64,000 bases of DNA from Acidobacteriota bacterium (GTDB taxonomy: Bacteria > Acidobacteriota > Blastocatellia > Pyrinomonadales > Pyrinomonadaceae). The stretch spans positions 814,402 through 878,401 of the forward strand of contig QHXR01000001.1 in the NCBI GenBank assembly GCA_003223025.1, in the 5' to 3' direction. This document shows, piece by piece, positions 46,935 through 56,723 of this stretch. A model generated the notes under the pieces. It had not been told where the DNA came from. It made no database searches and saw only the letters and a list, made by a program, of their open reading frames with translations. Each line of letters starts with the position of its first letter. The first letter of the stretch is position 1. The position numbers and the translations under genes are program-made.

Positions 46935-47545
46935 AGCTATTGATAATGATTGCAGCGATGATTTTCGCTTCATCCTCTTGCTCGGACGCACAACGACCGT
47001 CTTCGGGAACTTCGACCATGCCGGATGAAAAGATCTTGATCGTGTACCTGTCACGAACCAACAACACAAAAGTGGTCGCCGAAATGATCCGAGACAACGT
47101 CGGCGGGACTCTGGTGCCGCTCGAACTGGAAAACCCTTATCCGGAAAATTACGAGGCGACCGTGAAGCAAGTGGTGAAAGAGAATGAGAAAGAATTCCTT
47201 CCGCCGCTGAAGACAAAGATCGACGACATCAAAAAATATGATGTCGTCTTTCTCGGTTTTCCAACTTGGGACATGCAGATCCCGCCGCCGATGAAAAGCT
47301 TCCTCAGTCAGTACAATTTCAAAGGAAAAACGGTTATTCCATTCAACACCCACGCGGGCTACGGAGCGGGAAACAGTTTTCAAACGGTGCGGCAGTTATG
47401 CAGGGAATGTAAGATCCTCGACGGTTTCTCGACCGAAGGCGGTATCGAAAAAGAAGGAGTACTTCTGGCGATCAAAGATTCGCGGAAAAAAGAAGTACAG
47501 ACCGAATTAAAAAATTGGTTGCGTAAAATAAAGATGGTGGAGTGA
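46931..47545 (+). CDS. lipoprotein flavodoxin
   Basis: 204 residues; lipobox ASSSC with C17. The flavodoxin fold begins at ILIVYLSRTNNTKVVAEMI (FMN phosphate loop SRTNNT), then FLGFPTWDMQIPPPMKSFL and VIPFNTHAGYGAGNSFQTV. It binds FMN and would carry electrons in the periplasm or at the membrane. Its position after a Tat-type reductase suggests it is the partner of that reductase. The ATG overlaps the preceding stop (ATGA). Confidence 0.9.
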
Positions 47546-47583
47546 AAGTTGAGGCCGAGCCTCATCAATATTTAGTGCCCCGA

Positions 47584-47604
47584 CGGAAAGGCAAAGCCTT
47601 TCCG
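47584..47604. terminator. terminator hairpin
   Basis: Stem CGGAAAGGC (47584-47592) and GCCTTTCCG (47596-47604) with loop AAA, inside a longer palindrome CCCGAC/GTCGGG. It sits between the convergent flavodoxin and CocE genes. Confidence 0.7.
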
Positions 47605-47641
47605 CTCATCGGTCGGGACAGCCGTCGATCGAAATCCAAAC

Positions 47642-49545
47642 TCACTTTCGGACCACCGATATCGTAACCTCCGCCGGGTACTGCTTCGAATGGTGGACGG
47701 CATTGTGAGCGATGACGCCTTTTGTTTCGTCATAGTTCTTGCCGCCGGTGTTCATGTTGCGATCGAAGCGCGGGAAGTTTGAGCTCGAGATCTCGATCCT
47801 TAACCGCTGACCGGGTGCAAAATAATTGCTCGTGTTCATCGGTTGAAATGCGACCTTGTAGATCTTGCTCGGTTCCATCCAGACCATCGGCTTGTCGTAT
47901 CCGTCGCGATAGCGCATCCGCTGGATCGTTTCGTCCAGGTTCCAAGCTTTGCCGTTTTCATCGACGACGATGAGCTTCACCGTGAAGTCAGTATCACGAG
48001 CGTCTGACGAAACGTACAACGTCACATCGATCGGCCTCGAGAGCTCGGTGCCTTCTTTGAACGGTTCGGATGTGTAGACGAGAATGTCGTCCCGCTGCTC
48101 CATCTTCGTCTGATCCCACGAGCCGCCTTGAACTGCATTACCGGTGCAGCAAACATTCCCGCCGTACGACGGAACGGGATTCATCGGATCGTATGCAAAG
48201 ATGTCCGGCGTATCTTTCGCAGGCGGTGCAGCGGCGAGGCACCGCGTGGCGGCCACTGATCCGCCTCCTGCCATTTGTTCGCGCCCATCGTGAAGTATCG
48301 GACCTTCGGCCATTTTGTGATGTCGTTTCCTTCGCTGTGGCCCTTGAGGAAATAGTCGAACCAACCGTAGGTCAGCTCGCTGTAGTCGAGTCGCGCGTCG
48401 CCCATGCTGCGTTCGCCGACGACGGTGTTCTCGGTCGCACGCGTGTAGCTGCAATGCAGAGTCGGAGCGATGACCGCGTACTGTTTGTCGGCGATGTCGG
48501 GCCGTGCGGTTTTGCGAACGTGATTGTAAAGCGCGAGATTCGGACCGACCGAGACGTCGTACCACGACATGAACCAAAAGCCCGGGATGTTGATCCGCAT
48601 GTTGTCGTGAAAGAGTCCGCCCTTGTACCACGCCGGATCGTTCGGCGTGCGTTTGATCATCGCGCCGCCGGTCGGGACGGGCATGTCGTCGGCAAAAATT
48701 CCGCGTGGGCCGTCGACCGCTTTCATGATGTCCATCTCGGGCAGATGACGAAGCGCCGCTGACCAATCGACCGGAGGCGCCTGTTGAGAAAGATCGAACG
48801 ACTTCGAAAACCGGATCAGGTCTTCCTGCGAAGTTCCGGCGGGAGGCATCGGTCTGACCTGATTCTGCTCTCCGTATAGCCACGCGATAAAAAGCATCTG
48901 CACCGCACCACCGCGATACCAGTTGCCCTGCTCGAAGTACGGCCCGACGCGACCGACACCGGCGCCAAATCCTTGCGCGATCATCGCCGCATAACCGGGA
49001 ACATTTTGCGCAGCGACCGCCGGCTGCCATTCCGCGGTCGATGAACATCCGATCGTGCCAAGCTTTCCGTTCGACCATTTTTGTGACGTCAGATATTTGA
49101 TCGCGTCTTCGCCATCGGTGATCGGCGGTCCGAGGATGTCGTAATTACCCTCGCTAAAAAAATGTCCGCGCTCATTCATGATGACGTATCCGTAGCCGCG
49201 CTTGATGGCATCGAGCACGGTCGTCATATCGCGCGGAGCACCGAGCCGCGTGTCCCACCAATTGAAGTTGTAAGGCGTCCGCGAAAAGATGATCGGGAAT
49301 TTTTCGTCACCTTTCGGCCTGTAAATATCCGCCTGCATCCGCTTCCCATCTCGCATCGTCACCATCACTTTCCGTTCGACGACCGCCAGCGACTGCAGCT
49401 CGGCTTCGATCTGATTTCGATGCAGACGCAGTTCGACATCACTCTTCGGGGTGAACTGATTTTGGCCGAATGAAAGGGAAGTGAATAGAAGGACGAACGC
49501 AGCGGCTGCGACGACAGATTTTCTGATCATGTTGTTTTTGGACAT
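47642..49545 (-). pseudogene. CocE/NonD family hydrolase broken by frameshift and deletion
   Basis: The N-terminal frame runs from ATG 49545 ([20 protein letters not shown], signal peptide) to a stop at 48181. It holds the alpha/beta-hydrolase core: [20 protein letters not shown], the nucleophile elbow [14 protein letters not shown], and the [20 protein letters not shown] region. The C-terminal frame carries the jelly-roll domain of CocE proteins, from [20 protein letters not shown] to [15 protein letters not shown], ending 47642. The two frames meet at about 48215-48245. From my memory of relatives, about 25-30 residues between WPPRG and APPAKD seem absent, so a short non-triplet deletion is likelier than one base error. 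An intact gene would be an exported ester or peptide hydrolase. Confidence 0.83.
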
Positions 49546-49714
49546 TGACGGAATTCTAGAGCGAGGTCGGATGTAATTCAAGGATCGGCTTTCCCGACGA
49601 AGAGGCAGCCTCAAAGCAAAGTTTCAAACCCAAATCGCATTCCAGTTCGTTTTGCATTCGCGGCGTTGACGACACCTTCAACGCCGGGGACCGAATCTAA
49701 AATTCAAAATCGAT

Positions 49715-51796
49715 TTAAGGCATCACCATGGTTGGCAGCGGGACGTCGCCCGTCACGCCGAAGTCTTCATAGAAGTACCAGCCGCCCGTCCCGAGAATAT
49801 GCCACCTGTTCTCTGAGGGTCGAAAAACTGCAATATCAAATCGCGCGTCACCCCAATAATTGCCGGGTGCGGGCAGATCGTCGCCGAGACCGAAAGGAAA
49901 TGCAAAATACGAATAGTCTTCGCTACGAAGTACGAACCATTCGCCGGTTGAAGGACGGTAAAATGCTGCGTCCGTTTTATTGTCGCCGGTGTAGTCGGCT
50001 TGCACGGGTTTGTCGGTTGAGTTGCCGAATTGAAATGCGTAGACTCCGCCGTCGCTGCTTCGTTGTATCCACCACTGTCCGACCGACGGGCGATAGATGG
50101 CAATGTCGAGCTTAAAATCGCCGTCGTAATCCGATGGAACCGGTTTGTCGCCGGACGTGCCAAAAGCGGTGATAGAAATTCCGCCGGTCGATTTTTGGAT
50201 GTACCACAGGTTGGTTGAGGGACGGAAAACGCCGGCATCGGCCAACTGATCGTCATCGAAATCACCGACAACGGGAATGTCACCCGCCGTGCCAAACGGG
50301 AACGAGTAAAACGTGCGGTCGTCGCTTCTTAAGACATACCACTCACCAGTCGATGGTCGGAAAACGGCAAGGTCGGTCTTGCCATCTCCGGAAAATTCGG
50401 CCGGAACCGGTCGGTCGGTTGACGTTCCGAACTGACCCGCGACAATTTGATAAAACAAGCTTCCGAGATACCACCATTGACCGTTGGCCGGGCGATAAAT
50501 GGAAATGTCTGTTCCCTCGTTGCCGTCAAAATCCAGATATCGTTTCGTACGGTTTTCCTGAAATCGGGCAACAGCGAATCTTTCAATCTGATCGCTGCTA
50601 TTAGTGCAAACACCACCGAGCACCGCTTTACCGTCACTTTGGACGGAAATCGAGTGAGAGTAGCAGTTGTTGCCCGAGACGGTGAAGTCTCTGCCGAAGT
50701 TTGTATCGATCGCGCCATTCGGCATAAAGCGGCGCACGCCATATCTGTTGGCAAGCAGAAATTTGTCGCCAGCGATAACGCGGATCTCACCGCTTTCGAT
50801 CGTCCCCGGCACGGTCGAGACGCCGTTCGCACCGAACGACATATCGCGGGCTCCATCTACTGAGAAGCGTAAAGTTTTTCCTCCACCAGCTGCCAGAATT
50901 CGTCCGTCCGATCGTCGTGCCAGTGACGTGAAGTTGTTGTTTACAAAATCGACCGCGAAAATATTCCAGCCGCCCGTGCCGAACGAAGTGTCGGTCGAGC
51001 CGTTGGCATTGAAACGCGTCAATAGATATCTCTCTCTGTCGGTAGTCTCCCGCCCTCCAACAATGATCTTGCCGTCCGCCTGAACCAAGACGGCGTGTCC
51101 TTCCTCATCGGGGTTAAGAGCTCCAACTTTAACGATCCCGTCGCTATCGAAAGTCGAATCCAGCGAACCGTTCGCATTAAAGCGGACAATCGCAATATCC
51201 CGATTACCCGAAATGTCTCCCGGAACTTCTTCTAAAGTTGATCCGACCAGGACGATTTTTCCGTCAGCCTGCAAATCCATGGAGTGGCATGTATCCAGCA
51301 ATGAATTGGGGACATTCGCGGTAGCATAACCAGTACCATTAAACGTCGTGTCGAGTACGCCCGAGCTCATAAACCTGAGTACGGTAAACGCTTCTCTCGA
51401 CTGCTGGGTCAACCGGGCAGTTGAGCCCAAAAGGATCTTTCCGTCGGATTGAATTACCACCTTAACTTCCCAAATGGAGGAGTACATTCCCATAGGGGAG
51501 AAAGCGGTACCGCCGCTGCCGAATGAAGTGTCGAGCGTCCCGTCCGCATTCAGGCGTATCAACGCGAGTTTGTCAGACTCGTTGCCTATACGCGTAGAGC
51601 CTCCGACGACGATCTTGCCGTCCGACTGAATGGCAAGTGAATAGCCGTGTCCGCTTCCTGCACCGACCGGTTGAAGACGATAACCTGCGCCGTCAAAGGT
51701 CGGATCGTACGTAGTCGTGTTGCCGAATGCTCCCACAGCAAACAAAATCGATAAAACAAGGACCCGGGCGATCCTAGTGGGTGCTGGATTTTTCAT
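49715..51796 (-). CDS. secreted delta-60 repeat and FG-GAP/VCBS protein, smaller paralogue
   Basis: 693 residues; signal peptide to AVGAFGN. Residues 25-420 are about eight delta-60-type units ([36 protein letters not shown]). About 425-690 hold six FG-GAP-like repeats (LDFDGNEGTDISIYRPANGQ, YDGDFKLDIAIYRPSVGQWW, YRPSTGEWFVLRSEDYSYFA). The C-terminal half is close in wording to that of the 1095-aa protein at 29271, so both derive from a common gene. It is separated from the CocE gene by 170 bp and is on its own here. Confidence 0.9.
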   Translation of the reverse strand: MKNPAPTRIARVLVLSILFAVGAFGNTTTYDPTFDGAGYRLQPVGAGSGHGYSLAIQSDGKIVVGGSTRIGNESDKLALIRLNADGTLDTSFGSGGTAFSPMGMYSSIWEVKVVIQSDGKILLGSTARLTQQSREAFTVLRFMSSGVLDTTFNGTGYATANVPNSLLDTCHSMDLQADGKIVLVGSTLEEVPGDISGNRDIAIVRFNANGSLDSTFDSDGIVKVGALNPDEEGHAVLVQADGKIIVGGRETTDRERYLLTRFNANGSTDTSFGTGGWNIFAVDFVNNNFTSLARRSDGRILAAGGGKTLRFSVDGARDMSFGANGVSTVPGTIESGEIRVIAGDKFLLANRYGVRRFMPNGAIDTNFGRDFTVSGNNCYSHSISVQSDGKAVLGGVCTNSSDQIERFAVARFQENRTKRYLDFDGNEGTDISIYRPANGQWWYLGSLFYQIVAGQFGTSTDRPVPAEFSGDGKTDLAVFRPSTGEWYVLRSDDRTFYSFPFGTAGDIPVVGDFDDDQLADAGVFRPSTNLWYIQKSTGGISITAFGTSGDKPVPSDYDGDFKLDIAIYRPSVGQWWIQRSSDGGVYAFQFGNSTDKPVQADYTGDNKTDAAFYRPSTGEWFVLRSEDYSYFAFPFGLGDDLPAPGNYWGDARFDIAVFRPSENRWHILGTGGWYFYEDFGVTGDVPLPTMVMP

Positions 51797-51939
51797 TGTC
51801 GTAAACGCTCGTCAAGAAATGTTGAATGGTAATTAAGCAATTTAGCTCACGTGATCTCCAAGGACAAGGTTTTCGGCGTTAGTGATCGAGGAAATTAGCC
51901 GTCCGAAGAGTGAAGCGTCGCCCACGATCTGCGTTTCGT

Positions 51940-51996
51940 CGGCATCGTCGTCTCTCCGAGACGGAGAGGCCGCCTAAAGGCGGTACTCAAAACAAA
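51940..51996. repeat. CCGCCTAAAGGCGG hairpin repeat copy
   Basis: In the 320-bp gap 51797-52117, which otherwise holds only the ribosome site of the M14 gene. A hairpin CTCTCCG/CGGAGAG is followed by GCCGCCTAAAGGCGG and TACTCAAAAC. The second part is shared with the tandem array at 59041-59212. Confidence 0.75.
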
Positions 51997-52117
51997 TCCC
52001 AAATCCTAATCGCTCCTGTCTCCTTGAATTCGTCCCGGTCGTACACTATAAAACTTCTTCGCTTTCTTTTTTCCCCTTGCAATCAAAACTTGCTTTGACT
52101 TCAGTAGGAGAACTCGA

Positions 52118-55051
52118 ATGAACCGCTTCGTCCTGGCAACATCGTTGCTAATTTTGTCGGCCGTGGCTTATGCCCAGGGCCAGCCGATGAGAAACACGGG
52201 TGCAGATAAGCCCACAAGCAAATCGGTCCAGCCGGTGGATCGTGAGTACACCGATTCGATCGTCAAAAATACGACCGACAAAATGTTCCTGACTGAGTTC
52301 GTGGATCATCTTCCGTTATCGGCGAAGGTGCCGAGCCCCGCGAAGGTTCTCGGATATCCGATCGGGGCGCCGAACAAACTCACGTACACGGCGGATCAAT
52401 ATCGCTACTATCGCGAGCTCGAAAAAGCCTCGCCTCGTGTGCGTACGTTTATCTCTCCGGAGAAAAGCGAGCAGGGACGCGATCAGATGTTGATCGTAAT
52501 TTCGGACGAAGCGAACCTTGCAAAATTAGATCGGTACAAAGAGATCACCGCCAAGCTCGGCGACCCGCGCGGGATCAATGACGAGGTGGCGAAGCAACTC
52601 GTGTCGGAAGGAAAAGCGATCTATTGGGCGTCGGGTTCGATCCATTCATCCGAGACAGGCTCGCCTGAGATGTTGATGGAGCTTGCGTATCGACTCGCGG
52701 TTGAAGAGACGCCGTTCATACAGGAGATCCGGAAGAACTCGATCATCATGATCACGCCGACGCTCGAGGTCGATGGCCGTGATGCGATGGTAGATCTTTA
52801 CAACTATCGAAAGGCGAACGAGGGCAAACGAGTTCCGGGTTTGATCTATTGGGGAAAGTACGTCGCACATGACAACAACCGCGATTCGCTCGGGATGGCG
52901 CTCGCTCTCTCGCGAAATCAGATGGCGCATTTTCTCGATTTTCATCCGACGGTTCTTCATGATCTGCATGAGTCGGTTCCGTTTCTCTATACGTCCACCG
53001 GTACAGGTCCGTACAACGCGTGGCTCGATCCGATCGTGATCGACGAGTGGCAATCGCTTGCTTACTACGAGATCGAGGAGATGACGAAGCGTGGCGTGCC
53101 CGGAGTTTGGACGCACGGTTTCTATGACGGATGGGCGCCGAATTATATGTTCTACGTCGCCAACGGCCACAATTCGATCGGGCGATTTTACGAGACGTTC
53201 GGCAACGGTGGCGCGGATACGCGGGTCCGTAATGTCGGAGTTGAATCCGGCCGCGACTGGTTTCGTCCGAACCCGCCGATGGCGCGCGTGAACTGGTCGA
53301 TCCGCAACAACATCAACATGCAGCAAAGTGCTTTGCTTCTGGCAATGAATCAGGTGGCGAATAACAAAGAAAAGTTTCTGAATAATTTCTATCTGAAGAG
53401 CAAACGGTCGGTCGCAAAAGCGCGGACGGAAGGTCCGGCCGCGTACGTGTTGCCGGCGAGCGAGACGCGTCCGGCGGAGCAGGCAGAGATGCTCAATCTT
53501 TTGAAGCTACAGGGCGTCGAGATCCAGCAACTGAATCGAGATGTCGAAACTAAGGAAGGGAAGTTCGGTGCCGGCAGTTACGTCGTCCGGATGGATCAGC
53601 CTTATTCGCGTATGGCCGATATGCTGCTCGACACGCAGTATTACAACCCGAGCGATCCGCGACCGTACGACGATACAGGCTGGACGCTCGGGCCGCTTCA
53701 TAACGTAAAGACGATCCGCGTAAAGGATTTGAAAGTCCTCGATGCGGCGATGACGTTGACGAACGGGCCGATCAAGGCGCAAGGGAAAGCCGAAGGCACA
53801 GGCGTAGCGGCGATCGTCGTCAATCACACGGGCGAGAGCGCGATCGCGCAGCTTCGTTACCGGTTAAAGGATGTGAAGTTCTCGTCGGCGGAATCGAATT
53901 TTAAGATCGGCGAGAAAAACTTTAATGCCGGTTCGTACATCATCAAGGCGGAAGGAAATCCGTCGGATCTTTTTGATCGCGTGAAAAAAGAATCGCTCGA
54001 TCTCGGGTTGAACGTCACGGCGGTCGATAAAATTCCCGACATCACGACGCATCCGATCAGTGCACCGAGAATCGCGCTTGTTCACACATGGCTCAACACG
54101 CAGGACGAGGGTTGGTATCGCGTCGAGTTTGACCGCCTCGGCATTCCATACGATTACGTTTCGGATCAGGTGATCAGCCGCACTCCGAACCTTCGCGACA
54201 AATATGACGTGATCGTCTTTGGACCGATCCGCACGAGCGCGCAGAATATCGTTCGCGGTATTCCGAAATTCAGCGAGACGGAAGGAGCGATCCCGTGGAA
54301 GCAATCGGACATCACGCCGAACTTCGGACGCTCGCCGGATCAGACAGACGACATTCGTGGCGGACTCGGAATACAGGGTGTCGCGAATCTGCAGACGTTC
54401 ATCGCGGCCGGTGGTTTGTTTATTACGATCGCGGATAATGCATCGCTGCCGATCGACTTCGGGATCACATCCGGTGTGACGATCCAGGACGCCCGACAGT
54501 TTCAGGCACGCGGCTCGGTGCTTAGCACGGTCTTTGCGGATCGCAAGAGTCCGATCTCGTACGGATACGATGAAAAGCTGGCGGTGTATTTCAATCAGAC
54601 GCCGATCATCAATGTCGCGGCAATCGGACAAGGCGGCGGCGGTCAGACGCCGGCGGCCGGTGAACGACCGAGCGGTCGCGGAACGGCCGATGATCCGGAC
54701 GTCGTTCAGGGACGCGGTCCCGATATCGCTTTGCCTTCACCGACACCGGATCCGATTCAGATTCCGCCTCTCGAGATGCGCCCGCGCGTGGTCCTGCGAT
54801 TTGCGCCGGAGAAGGAATTATTTGTGAGCGGGATGTTGACCGGCGGATCCGAGCTAGCCGGCAAGGCCGCGATCGTCGATGTCCCCGTCGGCCGCGGACA
54901 CGTCGTGATGTTCGCCAACAATCCGATGTGGCGACACGAGACGCACGGGAGTTTCTCGCTTCTATTCAACGCGATCCTAAATTACGATTACCTCGGCGTC
55001 GGAAGGAGCGAGCCGCCGAAGCCGGCCGCAAGTCCAACACCGAAGCCCTAG
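52118..55051 (+). CDS. secreted M14-family zinc carboxypeptidase-like protein
   Basis: 977 residues; signal peptide to VAYAQG; TAGGAG before ATG. The catalytic domain (residues about 60-420) has the HxxE zinc motif H176-S-S-E179 in WASGSIHSSETGSPEMLM, a conserved NNRDSLGMALALSRNQMA segment, and DFHPTVLHDLHES with the probable third ligand H283. The rest (about 430-940) is a large beta-rich extension, ending in a Pro-rich tail (EPPKPAASPTPKP). This large M14 type is frequent in Acidobacteriota and Bacteroidetes and is thought to act on peptides in the periplasm or outside. It stands alone with a repeat-filled region after it. Confidence 0.93.
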   Translation: MNRFVLATSLLILSAVAYAQGQPMRNTGADKPTSKSVQPVDREYTDSIVKNTTDKMFLTEFVDHLPLSAKVPSPAKVLGYPIGAPNKLTYTADQYRYYRELEKASPRVRTFISPEKSEQGRDQMLIVISDEANLAKLDRYKEITAKLGDPRGINDEVAKQLVSEGKAIYWASGSIHSSETGSPEMLMELAYRLAVEETPFIQEIRKNSIIMITPTLEVDGRDAMVDLYNYRKANEGKRVPGLIYWGKYVAHDNNRDSLGMALALSRNQMAHFLDFHPTVLHDLHESVPFLYTSTGTGPYNAWLDPIVIDEWQSLAYYEIEEMTKRGVPGVWTHGFYDGWAPNYMFYVANGHNSIGRFYETFGNGGADTRVRNVGVESGRDWFRPNPPMARVNWSIRNNINMQQSALLLAMNQVANNKEKFLNNFYLKSKRSVAKARTEGPAAYVLPASETRPAEQAEMLNLLKLQGVEIQQLNRDVETKEGKFGAGSYVVRMDQPYSRMADMLLDTQYYNPSDPRPYDDTGWTLGPLHNVKTIRVKDLKVLDAAMTLTNGPIKAQGKAEGTGVAAIVVNHTGESAIAQLRYRLKDVKFSSAESNFKIGEKNFNAGSYIIKAEGNPSDLFDRVKKESLDLGLNVTAVDKIPDITTHPISAPRIALVHTWLNTQDEGWYRVEFDRLGIPYDYVSDQVISRTPNLRDKYDVIVFGPIRTSAQNIVRGIPKFSETEGAIPWKQSDITPNFGRSPDQTDDIRGGLGIQGVANLQTFIAAGGLFITIADNASLPIDFGITSGVTIQDARQFQARGSVLSTVFADRKSPISYGYDEKLAVYFNQTPIINVAAIGQGGGGQTPAAGERPSGRGTADDPDVVQGRGPDIALPSPTPDPIQIPPLEMRPRVVLRFAPEKELFVSGMLTGGSELAGKAAIVDVPVGRGHVVMFANNPMWRHETHGSFSLLFNAILNYDYLGVGRSEPPKPAASPTPKP

Positions 55052-55137
55052 CAAGAACAGGAGTAATTTGGGACCTTTCGATTTGGGATTTAGGTTTTTG
55101 GCCTGCGGCTAATGGCGTTATTGCGAAAACGCCAACG

Positions 55138-55262
55138 GACTGGAACGCAGGCGTCCCGCCTGCAACGCCGTGGCTTCCGCGGCGTCAAACCCCTCAGATT
55201 CGACATCGCGCGGCCCTTTTCGTGCTTCGCACTCATGCAGGCGGGACGCCTGCGTTCCAGTC
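55138..55262. repeat. palindromic intergenic element, copy 1
   Basis: A 27-bp perfect inverted repeat: left arm 55138-55164 and right arm 55236-55262 (core GCAGGCGTCCCGCCTGC and GCAGGCGGGACGCCTGC, both near-palindromic). A 71-bp interior contains AACGCCGTGGCTTCCGCGGC. It lies in the 488-bp gap after the M14 gene (55052-55539), with AAATCCC-like steps on the left and an inverted TTGAGTTCC/GGAACTCAA pair at about 55313-55340. Confidence 0.9.
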
Positions 55263-55539
55263 GCATCCGCCATGTGCGCACCGCTCGAACCTAATTTGGG
55301 ATTCCGGATTTATCTTGAGTTCCACGTTGGGGCGGAACTCAAAACGAATCCAAATCCCGAAATCCCCCCGTAATTGCTATTCCCCGATAAGAAGAGCATA
55401 CTCAGAGGCGAATCGAGCTTCGCTCAACTCTTTTTTCAGCCTACCCGAATACGTCGGATAATCCTGACTCATACAGCACGTTACAGAACAACGATCATTT
55501 GTGGCATTTGCCTTGGCTGATCGGAGAAAGGAGTATTTT

Positions 55540-56118
55540 ATGTCCGACAAATTGAATCTTATCGACACGATAAAGAATGAAGACAAGTTCTCAACCTTTA
55601 CGAGGCTGATGGCTTCTTCGGGTGCCAGCGAATTGATCAGTGGCTCGGGAGAATTCACGGTCTTCGTTCCGACGAACGACGCTTTTGTAAAGATCCCCGA
55701 ATCAAAGATCAATGAGCTTTTGAACGAGACCCCTCAGACAAAATTGCACGCTCTGCTTTCGTATCACATTCTGCCGGGCAAGGTCATGGCTGCGAATCTG
55801 GTTTCGGCACCGAGTAGAAAAGCGTGTAACGGTGAAGAGTTGATGTTCACCGATGTCAACGGTTTGAAGGTCAACAGTGCGGCAATGCAGGCGCGGAATC
55901 TCGAAGCGACAAACGGCGTCGTCCACGCACTCGACACCGTCCTTATACCGACGCGAATTCCCGTTGCCGTCACAGCTACAAAGGCGTCGGCCATGACACC
56001 AATGGGTGCGGTCACGCTTTCGCCCGTGCCGAACGCGCTCGGTTCGCCGGGCATTTCGGGAGCTCCGGAAAAGGCTTCTGCCACCGCCGCACCGGCAACC
56101 GGCACGTCGATACTTTAA
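55540..56118 (+). CDS. fasciclin (FAS1) domain protein without signal peptide
   Basis: 192 residues from ATG 55540 with AAAGGAG upstream; a GTG at 55501 in frame adds no signal peptide. FAS1 domain at about 3-135: NLIDTIKNEDKFSTFTRLMA, GEFTVFVPTNDAFVKIPESK, LLSYHILPGKVMAANLVSAP, and NGVVHALDTVLIP. The tail (about 140-192) is Ala/Pro/Ser/Thr rich and disordered. FAS1 proteins are normally exported; here the start is polar. It lies between two copies of the palindromic element (55138 and 56318). Confidence 0.9.
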   Translation: MSDKLNLIDTIKNEDKFSTFTRLMASSGASELISGSGEFTVFVPTNDAFVKIPESKINELLNETPQTKLHALLSYHILPGKVMAANLVSAPSRKACNGEELMFTDVNGLKVNSAAMQARNLEATNGVVHALDTVLIPTRIPVAVTATKASAMTPMGAVTLSPVPNALGSPGISGAPEKASATAAPATGTSIL

Positions 56119-56128
56119 AAGTTTAGTT

Positions 56129-56217
56129 CCCATGGAATTTTATTCCATGGACGTTGATCCCACGGATGCATAATTCCCGTGGAAGTTGTTACCTGTGGAA
56201 ACTAGCTTTCCATGGAA
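56129..56217. repeat. degenerate CCATGGAA repeat
   Basis: Six CC(A/T/C)(T/C)GGA cores at about 56130, 56145, 56160, 56177, 56192 and 56210, spaced 15-18 bp, directly after the fasciclin gene. No known family; looks like a short, degenerate tandem or decayed repeat. Confidence 0.6.
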
Positions 56218-56317
56218 GTTTGAATCTCACACTCAACCGGTTATCGACAACGACAGCCGGCTTTTTTGCGCCAACGGACTGGATTGTTATTCGACAACAC
56301 GAATGATGTCGCCAACC

Positions 56318-56447
56318 GACTGGACCGCAGGCATCCCTGCCTGCAACGCCGTGGCTTCCACGGCGTCAAACGATGCACATTCGACAAGCGGGAGGCTGAC
56401 ATCGCCGCGGCGGCGATGTTGCAGGCGGGGACGCCTGCGTTCCAGTC
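56318..56447. repeat. palindromic intergenic element, copy 2
   Basis: Same organisation and orientation as copy 1: left arm 56318-56345, interior with AACGCCGTGGCTTCCACGGC, right arm 56420-56447. Arms are imperfect here. It lies in the 395-bp gap 56119-56513 after the fasciclin gene. Confidence 0.85.
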
Positions 56448-56513
56448 CGTTGACGTTCGAGATAATGACGACGTTAACCGGCTAGACCAATCTCAAATCC
56501 CAAATCCCAAATC

Positions 56514-56717
56514 TTACTCGGTGTATTCCAAAATATCTCCGGGCTGACATTCCAACGCTTTACAGATCGCGTCCAAGGTCGATAACCGGATCGCTTTCAC
56601 TTTGCCGTTCTTCAACACGGAGATGTTGGCCATCGTGATCCCGACTTTTTCGGCGAGCTCCGTGACGCTCATTTTTCGTTTCGCCAACATGACGTCGATG
56701 TTAATGATGATTGCCAT
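56514..56717 (-). CDS. XRE-family (YozG-like) regulator
   Basis: 67 residues: MAIIINIDVMLAKRKMSVTE, ELAEKVGITMANISVLKNGK, then IRLSTLDAICKALECQPGDI. This is the compact Cro/C1 helix-turn-helix typical of YozG-type regulators that sit beside DUF2975 genes. It lies six bases after the DUF2975 gene and on the same strand, so the pair is co-transcribed. It likely represses the operon through the palindrome at 57224-57260. Confidence 0.95.
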   Translation of the reverse strand: MAIIINIDVMLAKRKMSVTELAEKVGITMANISVLKNGKVKAIRLSTLDAICKALECQPGDILEYTE

Positions 56718-56723
56718 GTGTGT

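Noticed and set aside
53864..54631. 255-codon minus-strand frame opposite the M14 peptidase
   Set aside because: Arg/Asp-rich product without domain, opposite a clearly coding frame.
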